Source of the DNA: Undaria pinnatifida
Lineage: Eukaryota > Sar > Phaeophyceae > Laminariales > Alariaceae
Assembly: GCA_012845835.1 (NCBI GenBank)
Contig: JABAKD010000006.1
Location: 8,112,637-8,176,636, forward strand
Direction of reading: 5' to 3'
DNA: 64,000 nucleotides
The notes under the pieces are model-generated. The model was not told where the DNA came from. It did not search any database and saw only the letters and a program-made list of their open reading frames with translations. The position numbers and the translations under genes are program-made. Shown here in pieces: positions 34,166 to 42,739 of this stretch (position 1 is the first letter of the stretch; every line of letters begins with the position of its first letter).

Positions 34166-36099
34166 TATAATAGCTGTTGTTTCGTGCTTTGTCTTTTTCC
34201 CTGTCTTTCGGCTTGCGTACACTGCAGGATTTGAAAATGGGTCTGTAGTGGATTGGTTCTCGAGGCGTTCATGCTCCTGCACACATTTTTTTGCAGGTTA
34301 CTCCTGCACATAGGGCGCGCCATCACCATTATTATTGGCAGTATTATTAGTATTATTTGGTCGATGTTTGTGGCCTTGTTACCGAAGGTGATTTTCTTCA
34401 ACGCCGAGGTGATCAAATGTGGGCGAGTGTGGTCAATTTTATTTTTGTTTCTAGTTCTTTTTTTGAAGGTGATGAGCTTCAAACCCGAAGTGATATGATG
34501 TACGTATGATGTTGTGCTGTTGTGTACCTGGTACCTGGTAGTCATCTTTAATTATCCGTTTTCGGCTTGTTGCCGCAGGTGATGAGCTTTAACGCCGAGA
34601 TGATCGCATGCGGGCTGCCGAAGACGCTGGCGAACATGAAAGCGCGAAAGTGGTCCGACCCCGACATCGCCGACGACGTCGAGGCGCTGGACAAGTAAGT
34701 TGGCCTTCCAGGGTAGGGGGGATGTGAAGGGCTGAAATCTGGCTATGTGTCGCCGACTAGTACTGGTATTAATAGTATTAATAGTTGGCTACTACAGTTG
34801 TTGTGTTGCGATTATGTTTCTTGTTTTTTTTATATATATACCCAGGCCATGAGCCTGTTCGTCGAGTTGCACTCTCAGTTAACTCAAAAATTACATTTTG
34901 CCTTGAAAGGCAAAATGCTTGCCTCAAAAGGCAAAATGTTCGTCAATAGGTCAGGAGCCTCGGGAAAAAACGGTGCACACACCTTTACCGTAGAGCATGC
35001 GTCGAAGTGAAAAAGTGAACATTCGCTTAGCCCCTTACGCCCCCCACCCTCGTTTGTAAGCGTTTTCTTGTACTTTTTTTTTTTTGGTGATTTGTGCATG
35101 TTTTCACGTGACGATCTGTAGGTTTTGCATGAAGCATAGATGTTTCTCAGCCCACTGATCTGTTCGATATGTTTGATAGGCAAGGGAGGTAATGGTCTGT
35201 ACGATCTACGTAGGGTACATCGTAATCTGCCCGATGTGGTGAAACGTTCAACACCCTACCGTCCTTACCCTTGTTTCCTCCCTCCCTCCTTCCCTCCCTC
35301 CCTCCCTCCCTCCCTCCCTCCCTCCCTCCCTCCCTCCCTCCCTCCCTCCCTCCCTCCCTCTCGTGCTGCCCCACTTCCCCGCCAACGAACGTGTGTTGAA
35401 CCTTTGTGGTTTGGTACACAACTTACCACGGTATGTGGAATGGCGTACAACTTATGTGGTACGGCGTGTACACTATGTTGTATGGCAGGGTTCTCCAGAA
35501 GAACTCCCGCGAGCTGTCGACGTTCGAACGCTACTCGCAAGAGGTGAGACCTACTGATTGAACATGCGATGGCTTACTAGAGTATTATCGAGTGACCTTC
35601 CAACGCTGGAATAAGAGGAAGCACTTTTGTTTTTTGCCAAGCAATCGCCCGAATCAAAACCAGACTGGTTTTGCGATCAATGTACAACATAGCTCAATTT
35701 TCATTGGTGTTCGTGTTCCGGATGTAGGCCAGCATGCTGTCTGAGAGCTGTGATATCACCCATGCACTACTAATATACGACGTCATACTAGTTTTCCTCG
35801 CTTTGTCGTCGCAGTGCCGAGTACGGTTACACCATAGAGTAGGAGCACGTTCGACCTAAATGAATCGTCCGAGCCCGTAAAAGAGCTGATACGATACATA
35901 CATGTGAGCAGTGTTCTGTCGTTTCTGTTCGCTGTTTTTCGATGTATATACCAGGCATATATTTTCTGCCTAGGCCAGAGTCATGCCACGGTAGTGTACA
36001 ACCTTTGGTTTGTGTTTTTTTCCTGGGGTATTCCTCAGCGCCAGAGTGACTGGGGCCTGTCCCGTGACCACGGGCTTGATTTTGCGAGTTAATGTGACC

Positions 36100-36133
<34 letters not shown>

Positions 36134-39100
36134 AGGTTTGCACTTTTTGGGCTTGGCGTTTTTTTTGTGACCGGCTGAGCTCCCTCAAGTGTGGAGCTAT
36201 CGTTTTATTGCGATAATTTTTACGAGTACAATGGTTGCTTTTAGGACTATTAATAGCGTTTAGACATGTTGGTCGGGTTGCGCGAACGAACGCCTTCGAA
36301 GTCATTTTTCGGGGTGATCTTGATATTGAGCTTGGCTCCTCATGTTAAGAGCTCAGAAAATTCTTAGAATATGCGGTATCGCTTCGTGTAGGATGGCTCG
36401 CCGCTACTACTAATGTCAGCTGTGAGTTCGACAACTTAGGGTCGATACTCGTCTGTGCAAGCTGCGTTCTACACCGTCCGCCCGTTTTATTTTCTAGTAA
36501 GTAGTCATGATTCATCAATGTCAATGGCACCTTGTATTAAAAATATGTACAGCAGTAGTAACGCACATAATCAATGGCAGTAAGTAGTGAACGTTAAACC
36601 TGCGTATGAAACATGATAACGACATGAGCGTTTTAAATGATACGGGAAATATTGTTCCTTGCGGCAAGGTAAGGTAGTGCCATAAGAATGCCGATTGTTG
36701 TGTTCCATCAATTTTCACGTTCTTTTTTCTGGAAAAACAGTGTTTTGGGTAGTCCCAGCTCTACCGCGGCATGTGTCCGAGTAGACGTCGGTTGGCTGTA
36801 TATAGTTAGCCGCGAGTCGACGAGGGAAGGAATAGCTGGAATCTTGTCACTATGAAAACGAAGGCGTTTGCCATAATGGGGAGGGGGGAGAAGAGCCTGC
36901 TTAGTGGTCACGGGTCTGAGTTACGACTACAGGGAGGGAGAAGGAGAGAGGGAAAAGGGCAAATGTAATGGAAGGGATGAGCAAAATATACGTTTCATGT
37001 TGCAGTTGATTGCGTACGGCAACTTACGGAGTTCTATGTTTTTGTCTGGACTGATGCGTTTTGTGGCCCGTAGTGTGTGTTTTCGTCGAAAAGGACTGAA
37101 AGCGGTTGGTTGCACCTTCCTTCTACCCTGGAGTATGTAACATACAACCGTTGAGTGGTGCCAATCGTACCCGCCCGTTGCCATGGAACATAGAACCGTT
37201 GGTACCGCCGCCGCCCCCCGCCCCCCCCCCTCCCCCCCCCCTCCTTATTTGTGCCCTGCACTCGCCCTCTCCTATCTATCCCCCTTTGTCCTCTTTTTGT
37301 GTCGGGGGTTTCCTAGGTGATGTCAGGCCAGCTGAAGTGGGGGGTGGTCCACACGGAGAAGTTCTGGAGAGAGCAGGCTAGGAAGTTCGAGGCGGACGAG
37401 TTCTTCATCATTAAGCAGGTATGACATTCGCAAAATATAATTTAAGATACAACCCCCGATTCATTGATTAAATTAATGCCCCCGATTACATCTGGTAACG
37501 TGTATAGTCTCCCCTGATCCTGAGAAAAGGTCGTTATAACAATGGTGTTTATTGAGTCATGACCCTTCGCTTACGGCCAGGAGGTTTCCAATATCTCGCT
37601 GGGTCGAGCCGGGTCGGGTCATGATGTAGTTTGAACTCCCACGGGTCGGGCCAGGAGGTTTTCAAGTCTCACGGGTGGTGACCCGACCCGACCCGACCCG
37701 CGAAACTCCCTGATTATAGACTAACCTATGAACTCGTTTGGGCTGGGCGGTGTCACTTGGCGTGTTGCTTGCGCGGTCAGGCGGCTAATCGTTTCCTCTG
37801 TAGTTTTTATAAGAGTGTTGTCCCCATCAAAACGGCGAGAACTATAATAGACTAAGCCATAAGCTGGTTTGGGCTGGTGGGCGTCAGTTTTCCGGGTTGC
37901 TTGCGCGCGCGGTCGGTGGCTATTTTTTTGTTCCTTAGCTTTTACATTTTTTTTGTCCCCCATCAAAGGCGACGGTAGGGGGGTACTCCCAATTTTCACT
38001 CCCGGGTCAAAGCCAAAAAAGGGTACACCTCTTAGATCAAGGCTACGGTAGGGGGGTACTCCCAATTTTCACTCCCGGGTCAAAGCCAAAAAAGGGTATA
38101 CCTCTTAGATCAAGGCTACGGTAGGGGGGTACCCCCAATTTTCACTACCGGGTCTAACCAAAAAAGGGTATACCTCTGATCAAGGCTACGGTAGGGGGGT
38201 ACCCTCAATTTGAACTCCCGGGTCAAAGCCAAAAAAGGGTATAAAAAAGCTAAAAAAGGGTAAAAGAGTATGCCTCTAGTACTATACCCTTTGTTGGCTT
38301 CGACCCGGGAGTGCAAATTGAGGGTACCCCCCTACCGTAGCCTTGATCCCCGTTTCTACCTAAGAACCCCCCGGGATTTCAAGCCAATCACATTCTGAAG
38401 GGGAAGCTTGTAAAACCCCAACTGTTGTAAGCAGTTGATAATTGAATCGCCTTGGACCAAGGCTATGGTAGGGAGTACCCCCCAGTTTTCACTACCGCAT
38501 CTGAGCCACTTGTACGAGTTGAGTGACTCTGTAGCTCTTGCATGGACGAAAACAAGCAAGGCGATTCGTTTGGCACAGCGTAGCTAACCCTCCCTTGGTG
38601 GATTCGTATCGAATCATTAAATCCGCACGAAAGCCCATAATAGCAGGGAACAGCAGCCCCGAGCCAATGAAAAAAAAGGCCCCGACAGGACCCCCCCCCC
38701 CCCCCCCCCTATCGTAGCATTGGCCCCAGGGTATTCCCCCTCCCCTTTTATGAACCCCCCCCCAAATTTTCAATCGGCTAACAATTACCTGGTATTTCCT
38801 CCCCCCTACGATGCCCGTGGTGTGATGCATGTTGTTGTCGTGGGGTACTGTGTTGGTACACCGTCCGCAGGGTGGTCCGCGGGCTTGCTCTGGTATTAAT
38901 AGTGGTTATTGTAGCCGGCTGATGCCGCTTTCAAACGTCTCTTTGGTGACCCTGATAGTGCACATCGTGTTTGTCGAGGCTCGTAACATGCTGGGGTATC
39001 GTGTTGGTACACCGTTTGCAGGTGGTAGTGGTCATTCTAGCCGGCTGGTGCCGCTTTTTAAAGGGTCTTCGTGATGGCTCGGGTGTGCGCATCGTGGTTG

Positions 39101-40617
39101 TCGAGGCCCATAACGTGTTGGGGTATCGTGTTGGTACACCCCTGACAGGTGACTGCGCAGGCTTTGCGCTGCTAATGGGTTTAGGAGTTTTTTTTAGTAT
39201 TTCTCCGTCGCCGAAAGTGCGAGAGCGTGAGTTGGCAAAAAAATCGATGCCAGTCGACGGTTGGTGAGAATGTTGAACCAACCCTTTTTCGCGACAACAA
39301 TGAAGGCGCGTGCTGGGGGGAAGATGGGGCGACACCTGTGACTAGGACTGTTATCCAGAGAATAGAAAGGAAAAGGGACGGGAAAAAGGAAAAATTGCCC
39401 GGCTGTCGTTTGGAAAGTGAAAACAAGTTTTGGTATGGTACTATAAAGTGCCGCTTGCGGGGCCTTGACGCCGCCTTGGCAGCTGGAAACAAGTTTTTGG
39501 GGACAAATTACTTGGAATTAGTATAGGGAGGGGTTTCGGGATCCTAAAGGGGTGAAGCGCAAGGGAGAAGTAAAAGTGAGCACAATGGGTGCGGCGGCGC
39601 TTTGGTATTTTCTTGCCACCACCGCGTTGCTATTTTTTATTATCATTGCCATGATTATGCAGGCATGGTTATGTCATTTCTGTCACTATCGAGAACGTCG
39701 TGGTCAGCGCCAATATGCTTGTCATGCGCACTTTAATATGATCACTTCTTTTTTTTTTCTTTCTTTTTGCTCATCCCTTCTGTTGTCTTCGCTCTTTCAT
39801 TTTTTCCCTCGCCCTCCCTAGTTGTAACTTACATCCGGGGTCACTGAGGAGGCGTTTTTTTCCCCCTTCCCACTACGGTGTGCGCCTTCAGCTTTTATTG
39901 CGAGAATAATCCATTACTTTCCTGCCTCGTCGACTCGCGTCGAATAGTGCGGACTTGACATGATTGCCTTACTATACTGATATGAACGTAATCGTGCTTT
40001 TCTCTGCGTGTGTGTTTTTGTGCCAGCTAATCGAACTGCTGAAGTCCGAGGACAAGAGCGTCATTGCGATCGCATGCTACGACCTCGGCGAGTTCGTACG
40101 CTTCTACCCCAGCGGCAAGACCATCGTGCGCCACCTTGGGTGAGTTGAACGAAACGATTCGGAACGGAACGAAACGCAGGTACGCATGCACTAAAATCAA
40201 CAACGCTGCAACGTGTACGGTGTGCGTCGATTGTGCGTTCCACTGATCGCTGCTTTCTCTCTCCCCCCCCGGCCTTGTTCTCTCGCTCTCCCTCCCTCCC
40301 TCTGGTTCTCTTTCGCTATCTCTCTCGCTATGCCCCTATTTCTATCTCTCCCTCGCTTCCTCTCCCCCTGCGTGGTGCCGTACGGCACATAATACGACTG
40401 GCGGTGCGATACACGGCACTGCACGCAATACGGTGCGGTACACGGTACGGTACACAATATGGCACGCTACATGGTCCGGTACACGGCACGCGTTGATGCT
40501 TACAGGGCGAAGGAGCGAGTGATGGCGCTTGTCGACAGCGAGCACAAAGACGTGCAGCGCCACGCGCTCCAGTGCGTGTCTAAGATCATGGTTAACAAAT
40601 GGGAATTCATCCGCTAA
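19830..40617 (+). CDS. VMA13: V-type H+-ATPase subunit H (regulatory V1 subunit)
   Basis: Subunit H caps the V1 sector of the vacuolar proton pump, is needed for activity and silences ATPase activity in free V1. Eleven exons with GT-AG introns and matching phases give 456 codons, the usual length: 19830-20009, 22439-22584, 22948-23107, 23697-23885, 24965-25090, 26625-26696, 34579-34694, 35489-35543, 37317-37418, 40027-40139 and 40506-40617. Landmarks follow the family order: [113 protein letters not shown] and [16 protein letters not shown]. The fold is an ARM/HEAT-like solenoid. The ATG at 19830 opens the first exon and fits family length. Introns total about 19 kb; intron 6 carries a MULE. 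Confidence 0.96.
20973..21176. mobile_element. pogo/Tigger-like MITE copy
   Basis: The AAGGCGGT-rich interior and right end CGCCTACTG followed by TA match 7774-7957. The left end is degraded. Confidence 0.6.
21240..22420. repeat. TACGGT-rich array: a 185 bp tandem duplication plus ~150 bp diverged units
   Basis: 21244-21428 and 21429-21612 are near-identical. Four or five further units follow, each with a cgctcccgctcccg-type phrase and flanking tacggta(c/t)-rich DNA. Confidence 0.8.
22439..22584 (+). CDS. VMA13: VMA13 exon 2
   Basis: 146 bp. [32 protein letters not shown] and ARAQHFAVS plus two bases of Arg. It matches the subunit H helices containing Q(Y/F)xLxLID-like residues. Confidence 0.92.
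22690..22830. repeat. Degenerate TTTTTTCACGAACT tandem repeat
   Basis: About eight units of T-run plus (c/g)gaact lie in intron 2. Confidence 0.7.
22948..23107 (+). CDS. VMA13: VMA13 exon 3
   Basis: 160 bp, completing Arg, then [20 protein letters not shown] and [13 protein letters not shown], ending in phase 0 before gtgggt. Confidence 0.92.
23517..23696. repeat. ~80 bp tandem repeat abutting the exon 4 acceptor
   Basis: Three units share aaatggaatggaactc-type starts and C-rich CCCATCCCC/CCACCCCA interiors. The last unit runs into the authentic acceptor at 23696. Confidence 0.75.
23697..23885 (+). CDS. VMA13: VMA13 exon 4
   Basis: 63 codons, phase 0 at both ends: [20 protein letters not shown], then [20 protein letters not shown] and [14 protein letters not shown]. 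The middle residues [10 protein letters not shown] look like an expanded loop. Its last third is repeated four more times downstream. Confidence 0.93.
23961..24535 (+). pseudogene. VMA13: Four decayed tandem copies of VMA13 exon 4 donor end
   Basis: Copies lie at 23961-24046 ([20 protein letters not shown]), 24118-24180 (heavily decayed), 24278-24373 ([20 protein letters not shown]) and about 24461-24535. Donors are changed from gtgttc to atgctt or gaaggg; the last copy keeps a GT. Together with the real exon they form a five-unit array of about 100-160 bp period. Confidence 0.9.
24810..24870 (+). pseudogene. VMA13: Decayed copy of VMA13 exon 5 (acceptor side)
   Basis: [20 protein letters not shown] repeats [20 protein letters not shown] of the real exon about 150 bp downstream, then similarity ends. 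The acceptor AG is replaced. Confidence 0.88.
24965..25090 (+). CDS. VMA13: VMA13 exon 5
   Basis: 42 codons, phase 0: [40 protein letters not shown] and Q before gtgatt. It is the most conserved helix pair of subunit H (QY(Q/E)L.FC.WLL in other eukaryotes). Confidence 0.95.
25193..25376. mobile_element. pogo/Tigger-like MITE copy
   Basis: CAGTGGGGGTCCCCC left end and GGACCGCTACTG right end with AAGGCGGT interior. The TA flanks have decayed. Confidence 0.7.
25424..25712. mobile_element. MITE family with TGCTACGGTAGAGG termini
   Basis: gacgcgtgctacgacagagg at the left is roughly complementary to ctctatcataccgtagcacc at the right. The interior has the ggggctccttaaccc and ccatgggattttt phrases found in copies at 54701-54967, 55346-55602 and 58948-59555. 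Confidence 0.65.
25960..26515. repeat. Degenerate CAAT tetranucleotide array
   Basis: More than 500 bp of caatcaat units are interspersed with ccaaccaacc variants, about 110 bp before the exon 6 acceptor. Confidence 0.9.
26625..26696 (+). CDS. VMA13: VMA13 exon 6
   Basis: 24 codons in phase 0: [20 protein letters not shown] then TEGE, donor gtaacc. It matches the KEKV.R(I/V)..A..RN helix of subunit H. Confidence 0.92.
27005..27281. repeat. MULE left terminal inverted repeat
   Basis: Inverted counterpart of 33950-34321, ending with tgcgatgacctctctggtcg. It contains only about four ATT units where the right arm has an expanded array. Confidence 0.92.
28838..29584 (-). CDS. MULE transposase C-terminal part with SWIM zinc finger
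   Basis: A 248-residue open frame. Residues 104-118 form [15 protein letters not shown], a Cys-x-Cys ... Cys-x-His SWIM finger that binds DNA in MULE transposases. The preceding region ([13 protein letters not shown]) fits the usual spacing. It continues an upstream frame across a TGA, so it is a remnant rather than an independent gene. Confidence 0.8.
   Translation of the reverse strand: MPTMFLPRTAFVWFGDELLKLLKFGLGVWPVNFMLEEIDAASLFCGGSGNHLVDSSDRAEALGKLEYLGDMVVYVETVACIVENRGGTDMRYLILAMKGGSHLCSCRTLQTLGLCCRHFWMAMCLNRAFRFHIGILHKHWLSEQGCKPMDDWPIASRPRWSGALKRKRSDAEGGGVVAGAPTPPSEGRWKAIAEGGTIQSTLVPMKENGRTVQGRCKLYVDLLKQSTAMIAQGVETVDAETLRQIFET
32200..32868. mobile_element. Foldback (hairpin) element nested in the MULE
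   Basis: Two nearly perfect inverted arms of about 320 bp meet at about 32534. Ends are AAAAGTGTTAACCCCTTT and AAAGGGTTAACACTTTT. The short A-rich centre has no coding capacity. No clear target duplication was seen. Confidence 0.9.
33950..34321. repeat. MULE right terminal inverted repeat with AAT microsatellite
   Basis: Mirror of 27005-27281 but about 95 bp longer, because an (AAT)n array of roughly 35 units (34060-34165) sits where the left arm has about four. Confidence 0.92.
34384..34495 (+). pseudogene. VMA13: Two decayed copies of VMA13 exon 7 acceptor edge
   Basis: 34384-34422 reads [12 protein letters not shown] after the aag equivalent of the acceptor, and 34465-34495 reads VMSFKPEVI. 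The real exon starts [12 protein letters not shown] at 34579. Confidence 0.85.
34579..34694 (+). CDS. VMA13: VMA13 exon 7
   Basis: 116 bp: [20 protein letters not shown] then [18 protein letters not shown] plus two bases of Lys, donor gtaagt. It matches LE.(Q/R)K(Y/W).D.DI..D(I/V)..L of the family. Confidence 0.96.
35277..35360. repeat. CCTC microsatellite
   Basis: About 20 uninterrupted tetranucleotide units in intron 7. Confidence 0.97.
35489..35543 (+). CDS. VMA13: VMA13 exon 8 (55 bp)
   Basis: Completes Lys, then [18 protein letters not shown], phase 0 before gtgaga. It corresponds to L....(Q/E)(D/E)LSSFDEY(K/A)(S/T)E. Confidence 0.93.
35974..36399. mobile_element. MITE family with GAGTCATCCCACG termini, interrupted copy
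   Basis: It contains the cgcgaacgaacgccttcgaa and ctcctcatgttaagagctc phrases shared with 45628-45894, 60128-60685 and 62261-62535. An (AAC)n-containing segment is inserted at about 36030-36135. Confidence 0.6.
36770..36912 (-). repeat. Dispersed ~120 bp repeat (CCTCCCCACTACGGC family)
   Basis: Inverted relative to copies at about 225-345, 39835-39960 and 59890-60010. Shared phrases are ctcgtcgactcgcgtcgag and cttc(t)cccccctccccacta. Confidence 0.65.
37317..37418 (+). CDS. VMA13: VMA13 exon 9
   Basis: 34 codons, phase 0: [20 protein letters not shown] then [14 protein letters not shown]. LxW...H....FW.EN/Q is the start of the conserved C-terminal domain. Confidence 0.96.
37560..37715. repeat. 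GGGTC-rich dispersed repeat
   Basis: Same family as 1780-1965 (caggaggttttcaagtctca, then gacccgacccgacccg). Confidence 0.6.
37970..38348. repeat. ~73 bp tandem repeat with a terminal inverted unit
   Basis: Four direct units start ctacggtaggggggtac and contain cactcccgggtcaaagcc. A final unit (about 38283-38348) is inverted, so the array ends in a foldback. Confidence 0.85.
38836..39160. repeat. Three ~120-150 bp direct repeats in intron 9
   Basis: ggggta(c/t)(t/c)gtgttggtacacc recurs near 38840, 38994 and 39120, with tagccggctg(a/g)tgccgcttt between. Confidence 0.7.
39195..39380 (-). repeat. Dispersed repeat family E fragment
   Basis: Shares gcgagagcgtgagttggcaa and gggacgacacctgtg-type phrases with 52975-53345 and 60255-60572. 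Confidence 0.5.
40027..40139 (+). CDS. VMA13: VMA13 exon 10
   Basis: 113 bp: [37 protein letters not shown] and two bases of Gly. (V/I)A.(H/Y)D.GE(Y/F)VR.YP.GK is highly diagnostic of subunit H. Confidence 0.98.
40506..40617 (+). CDS. VMA13: VMA13 exon 11 with stop
   Basis: Completes Gly, then [36 protein letters not shown] and TAA at 40615-40617. It matches K..(V/A)M.LM.H.D..VR..AL..VQK.MV..WE(Y/F). Confidence 0.97.
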
Positions 40618-40785
40618 ATTTGCCATTGCCATTCGCTAAATCGTTCATAGACATCTGCATCCGTATCCGCTATCCCGCCGCAAGGGGGAGGTGGAGCGGA
40701 TGGGAGGGACGAGGCGGATGGAGGGGGAGGCGGGAGTTGGGGGAAGGGGGGGAGGGAGGGGCAGTGGGGGGGGGGAAGAGGGGGT

Positions 40786-40850
40786 GACAAGTGGGCGTTC
40801 ATCTGTTAAATCTGTCATCGTCAGCAGCATCCCCATCCGCTTTATGTCCC
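40786..40850 (+). pseudogene. VMA13: Decayed copy of VMA13 3' end including stop
   Basis: KWAFIC and TAA followed by a 3' flank (cagcatccccatccgctt) copies KWEFIR, TAA and flank of 40600-40675. G-rich DNA separates the two. Confidence 0.75.
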
Positions 40851-40869
40851 GTCGCGAGGGGCGCCGCCG

Positions 40870-41000
40870 ACGATGCCACGGGGGGGGGGGGGGGGGGGGG
40901 GGGAGGAGGGGGAGGGGTCAGGTCGGGGAGGGTTGGGGAGAGGGGGGGGGTAAGGGGAGCGAGGGGGGGGAGGGGGGCGGGCTCGGGGCGAAGGGTGCTG
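40870..41000. repeat. G-rich tract
   Basis: Runs of G up to about 22 (40880-40905) and many G(4-9) blocks; quadruplex-prone. Confidence 0.9.
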
Positions 41001-41064
41001 GGCTTCGAGCTTGTGACGCAAAGACAAGAAGAAAAACCAAATTATACGAGAGTTGAAAATATGC

Positions 41065-41260
41065 CGGCCTTGGCTAGGCTTGGCTTGACGAAGATGCGTA
41101 GCTTGCGTGGCTTGCATGACTTGCATGGCTTGGAATGGCTTGGAATGGCTTGACTTCGGTTGGCTTGGCTTGGCTTGGCTTGGCTTGGCTTGGCTTGGCT
41201 TGGCTTGCATGGCTCGCTTGGCCTAGAATGGCTTGGCTTGGCTTGCTTGGCCTGCCCCCC
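41065..41260. repeat. GGCTT pentanucleotide array
   Basis: tggcttggcttggct units, with flanking tgcatggcttgga variants. Confidence 0.93.
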
Positions 41261-41517
41261 GCCCCCCCCTGTCATTCTGTTACTTGCCCTCTCTGCATGT
41301 ATTCCCCCCGCCTTTCGTCTTCTTCGTGGGGGAAGTAAACGTGAATGGCAAAAAACAGTCAATCAAGAGCTAGGTCACCAAGTGTCGGGTGTGTTAAGAG
41401 CACTGCATCAGTTGTCGCATTGAGCATTTGGGGTGATGTGAACGTTTGGCGTGTGTGGCATGCTTTGGTTGTCGCAGCAGTAGCCGCAGCAGCATCAATA
41501 GCAACGGCAGCAGCGTT

Positions 41518-41700
41518 TTTCTGTGCATTTATGCGCGTGCATGGGCGTTTATACGTGCGTATGCGCGTATATTTGCGCGAGTGTATGCGTGTACATGCTT
41601 GGGTGTACGCATGCATTCGCGTGTGTATGCGTTCATTCGCGTTTGCACGTTTGTATGCGCACGTGTTTGCGCGTGTTTGCACGTGGCGCGTGTACTTGTC
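41518..41700. other. Alternating purine-pyrimidine tract
   Basis: A long run of GCGTGCATGC/GCGTATGCGCG-type sequence alternates purine and pyrimidine almost throughout; potentially Z-DNA forming. Confidence 0.7.
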
Positions 41701-42739
41701 TGTGTCTGTCCCACCGGATGCGGGGGGAGGGGGGGGGGAGAGAAATCGTTTCCCTCTTCGGTAGCCGGAGTAAAGCATCGGGGGAGAAGGGAGCGCGAGG
41801 TACTGCTTGTAGCGGCGCGTTGGCTCTTTTTCGCTGTGGTCATTTCACGGATGGAGAGCGTCGCTGATGGTGTCGGGTTCGCACCTATTAGATTCGCCGT
41901 AAGCACCATTTACTGCTGCTATAACTGCTGTACGACAGTAACAGAGTGTTATTACGACAGTAGTGTAGTATTGTGAAGTTCCCGCCCGCCTTTGATGTCA
42001 ACGTCGCTTTGGATCCCGCAGCCTTTTTTTTTTCGCTTTCCTTCTATTTACTGACTTGCGACAGGAGTTGTGACAGACAAGAATGTGAGATAATTTTTTA
42101 TGACCGCCGTGGAATCCCAACGGCGCCGGAATTTGTTTTGTGCTTCGGGTGGTCTTTCCTTGCTAGGCTATCTTAGAAAATCACTTAACTACGTCGACCA
42201 ATTAATCACTCACCCAAGCTAGGACAAGCCCGTTCATGCTGGCTGGCATGCCGCCGATCGAAATAATGCATGCCTTTGATGTTGATTAGCTAGCACGCCG
42301 CCATTTAATCTATTTTTATATTTAGGTATGCTGTGTTTTATATTTTCGGATGGACAAGTAGTTAAAGTCGTTTTGCAATAGACCTTAGGTTAACCCCTTT
42401 TGGATTCGGAGGGGGAAATTGAGTTTTTTTCGCGAATAACTCATCACAACGGTCACACAAAGCAGCAGCCCAAGTTGATCTATTAGGGGAACATGAGGTT
42501 GAATTTGGTGTCCGATTACACTGCAACCCAAGGGACTTCTTGTAAAACCCAAGGAATTCCTTCTAATGGGGCATTGTTTCGTTACAGGGGGGATAGCCCC
42601 GAAACAGGTATCCAGACCAATGCTCCACAATGCTCGTTTGTTTTTGCGTGCCCGCTTAGCACCCTCGAAGAGCAGCAACCTCGAGTTTTCAGTTCTCGCT
42701 ATTCTCGGTCCTGACTACCCAGAGGTGCGAGCATCGACT

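Larger units (their letters stand above)
27005..34321 (-). mobile_element. Mutator-like DNA transposon (MULE), 7.3 kb, decayed
   Basis: Inverted ends start GGCGCGCCCTATGTGCAGGAG on both sides and extend about 280 bp. Flanks are ATTACCATT (26996-27004) and ATCACCATT (34322-34330), an 8-of-9 match, as expected for a MULE target duplication. The interior minus strand encodes a transposase with the first catalytic Asp region and a SWIM zinc finger, both MULE hallmarks. The coding region has stops and frame breaks, so the copy is probably inactive. Confidence 0.9.
26697..34578. other. VMA13 intron 6 (7.9 kb, MULE-bearing)
   Basis: The intron starts with CTTGTT/GTCCTT and TTG low-complexity DNA (26700-26940), then holds a complete MULE (27005-34321), then two partial exon 7 copies before the acceptor. 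Confidence 0.85.

Noticed and set aside
35147-35419. EGGREGGR and PPSLPPS ORFs
   Set aside because: Translations of the CCTC microsatellite.
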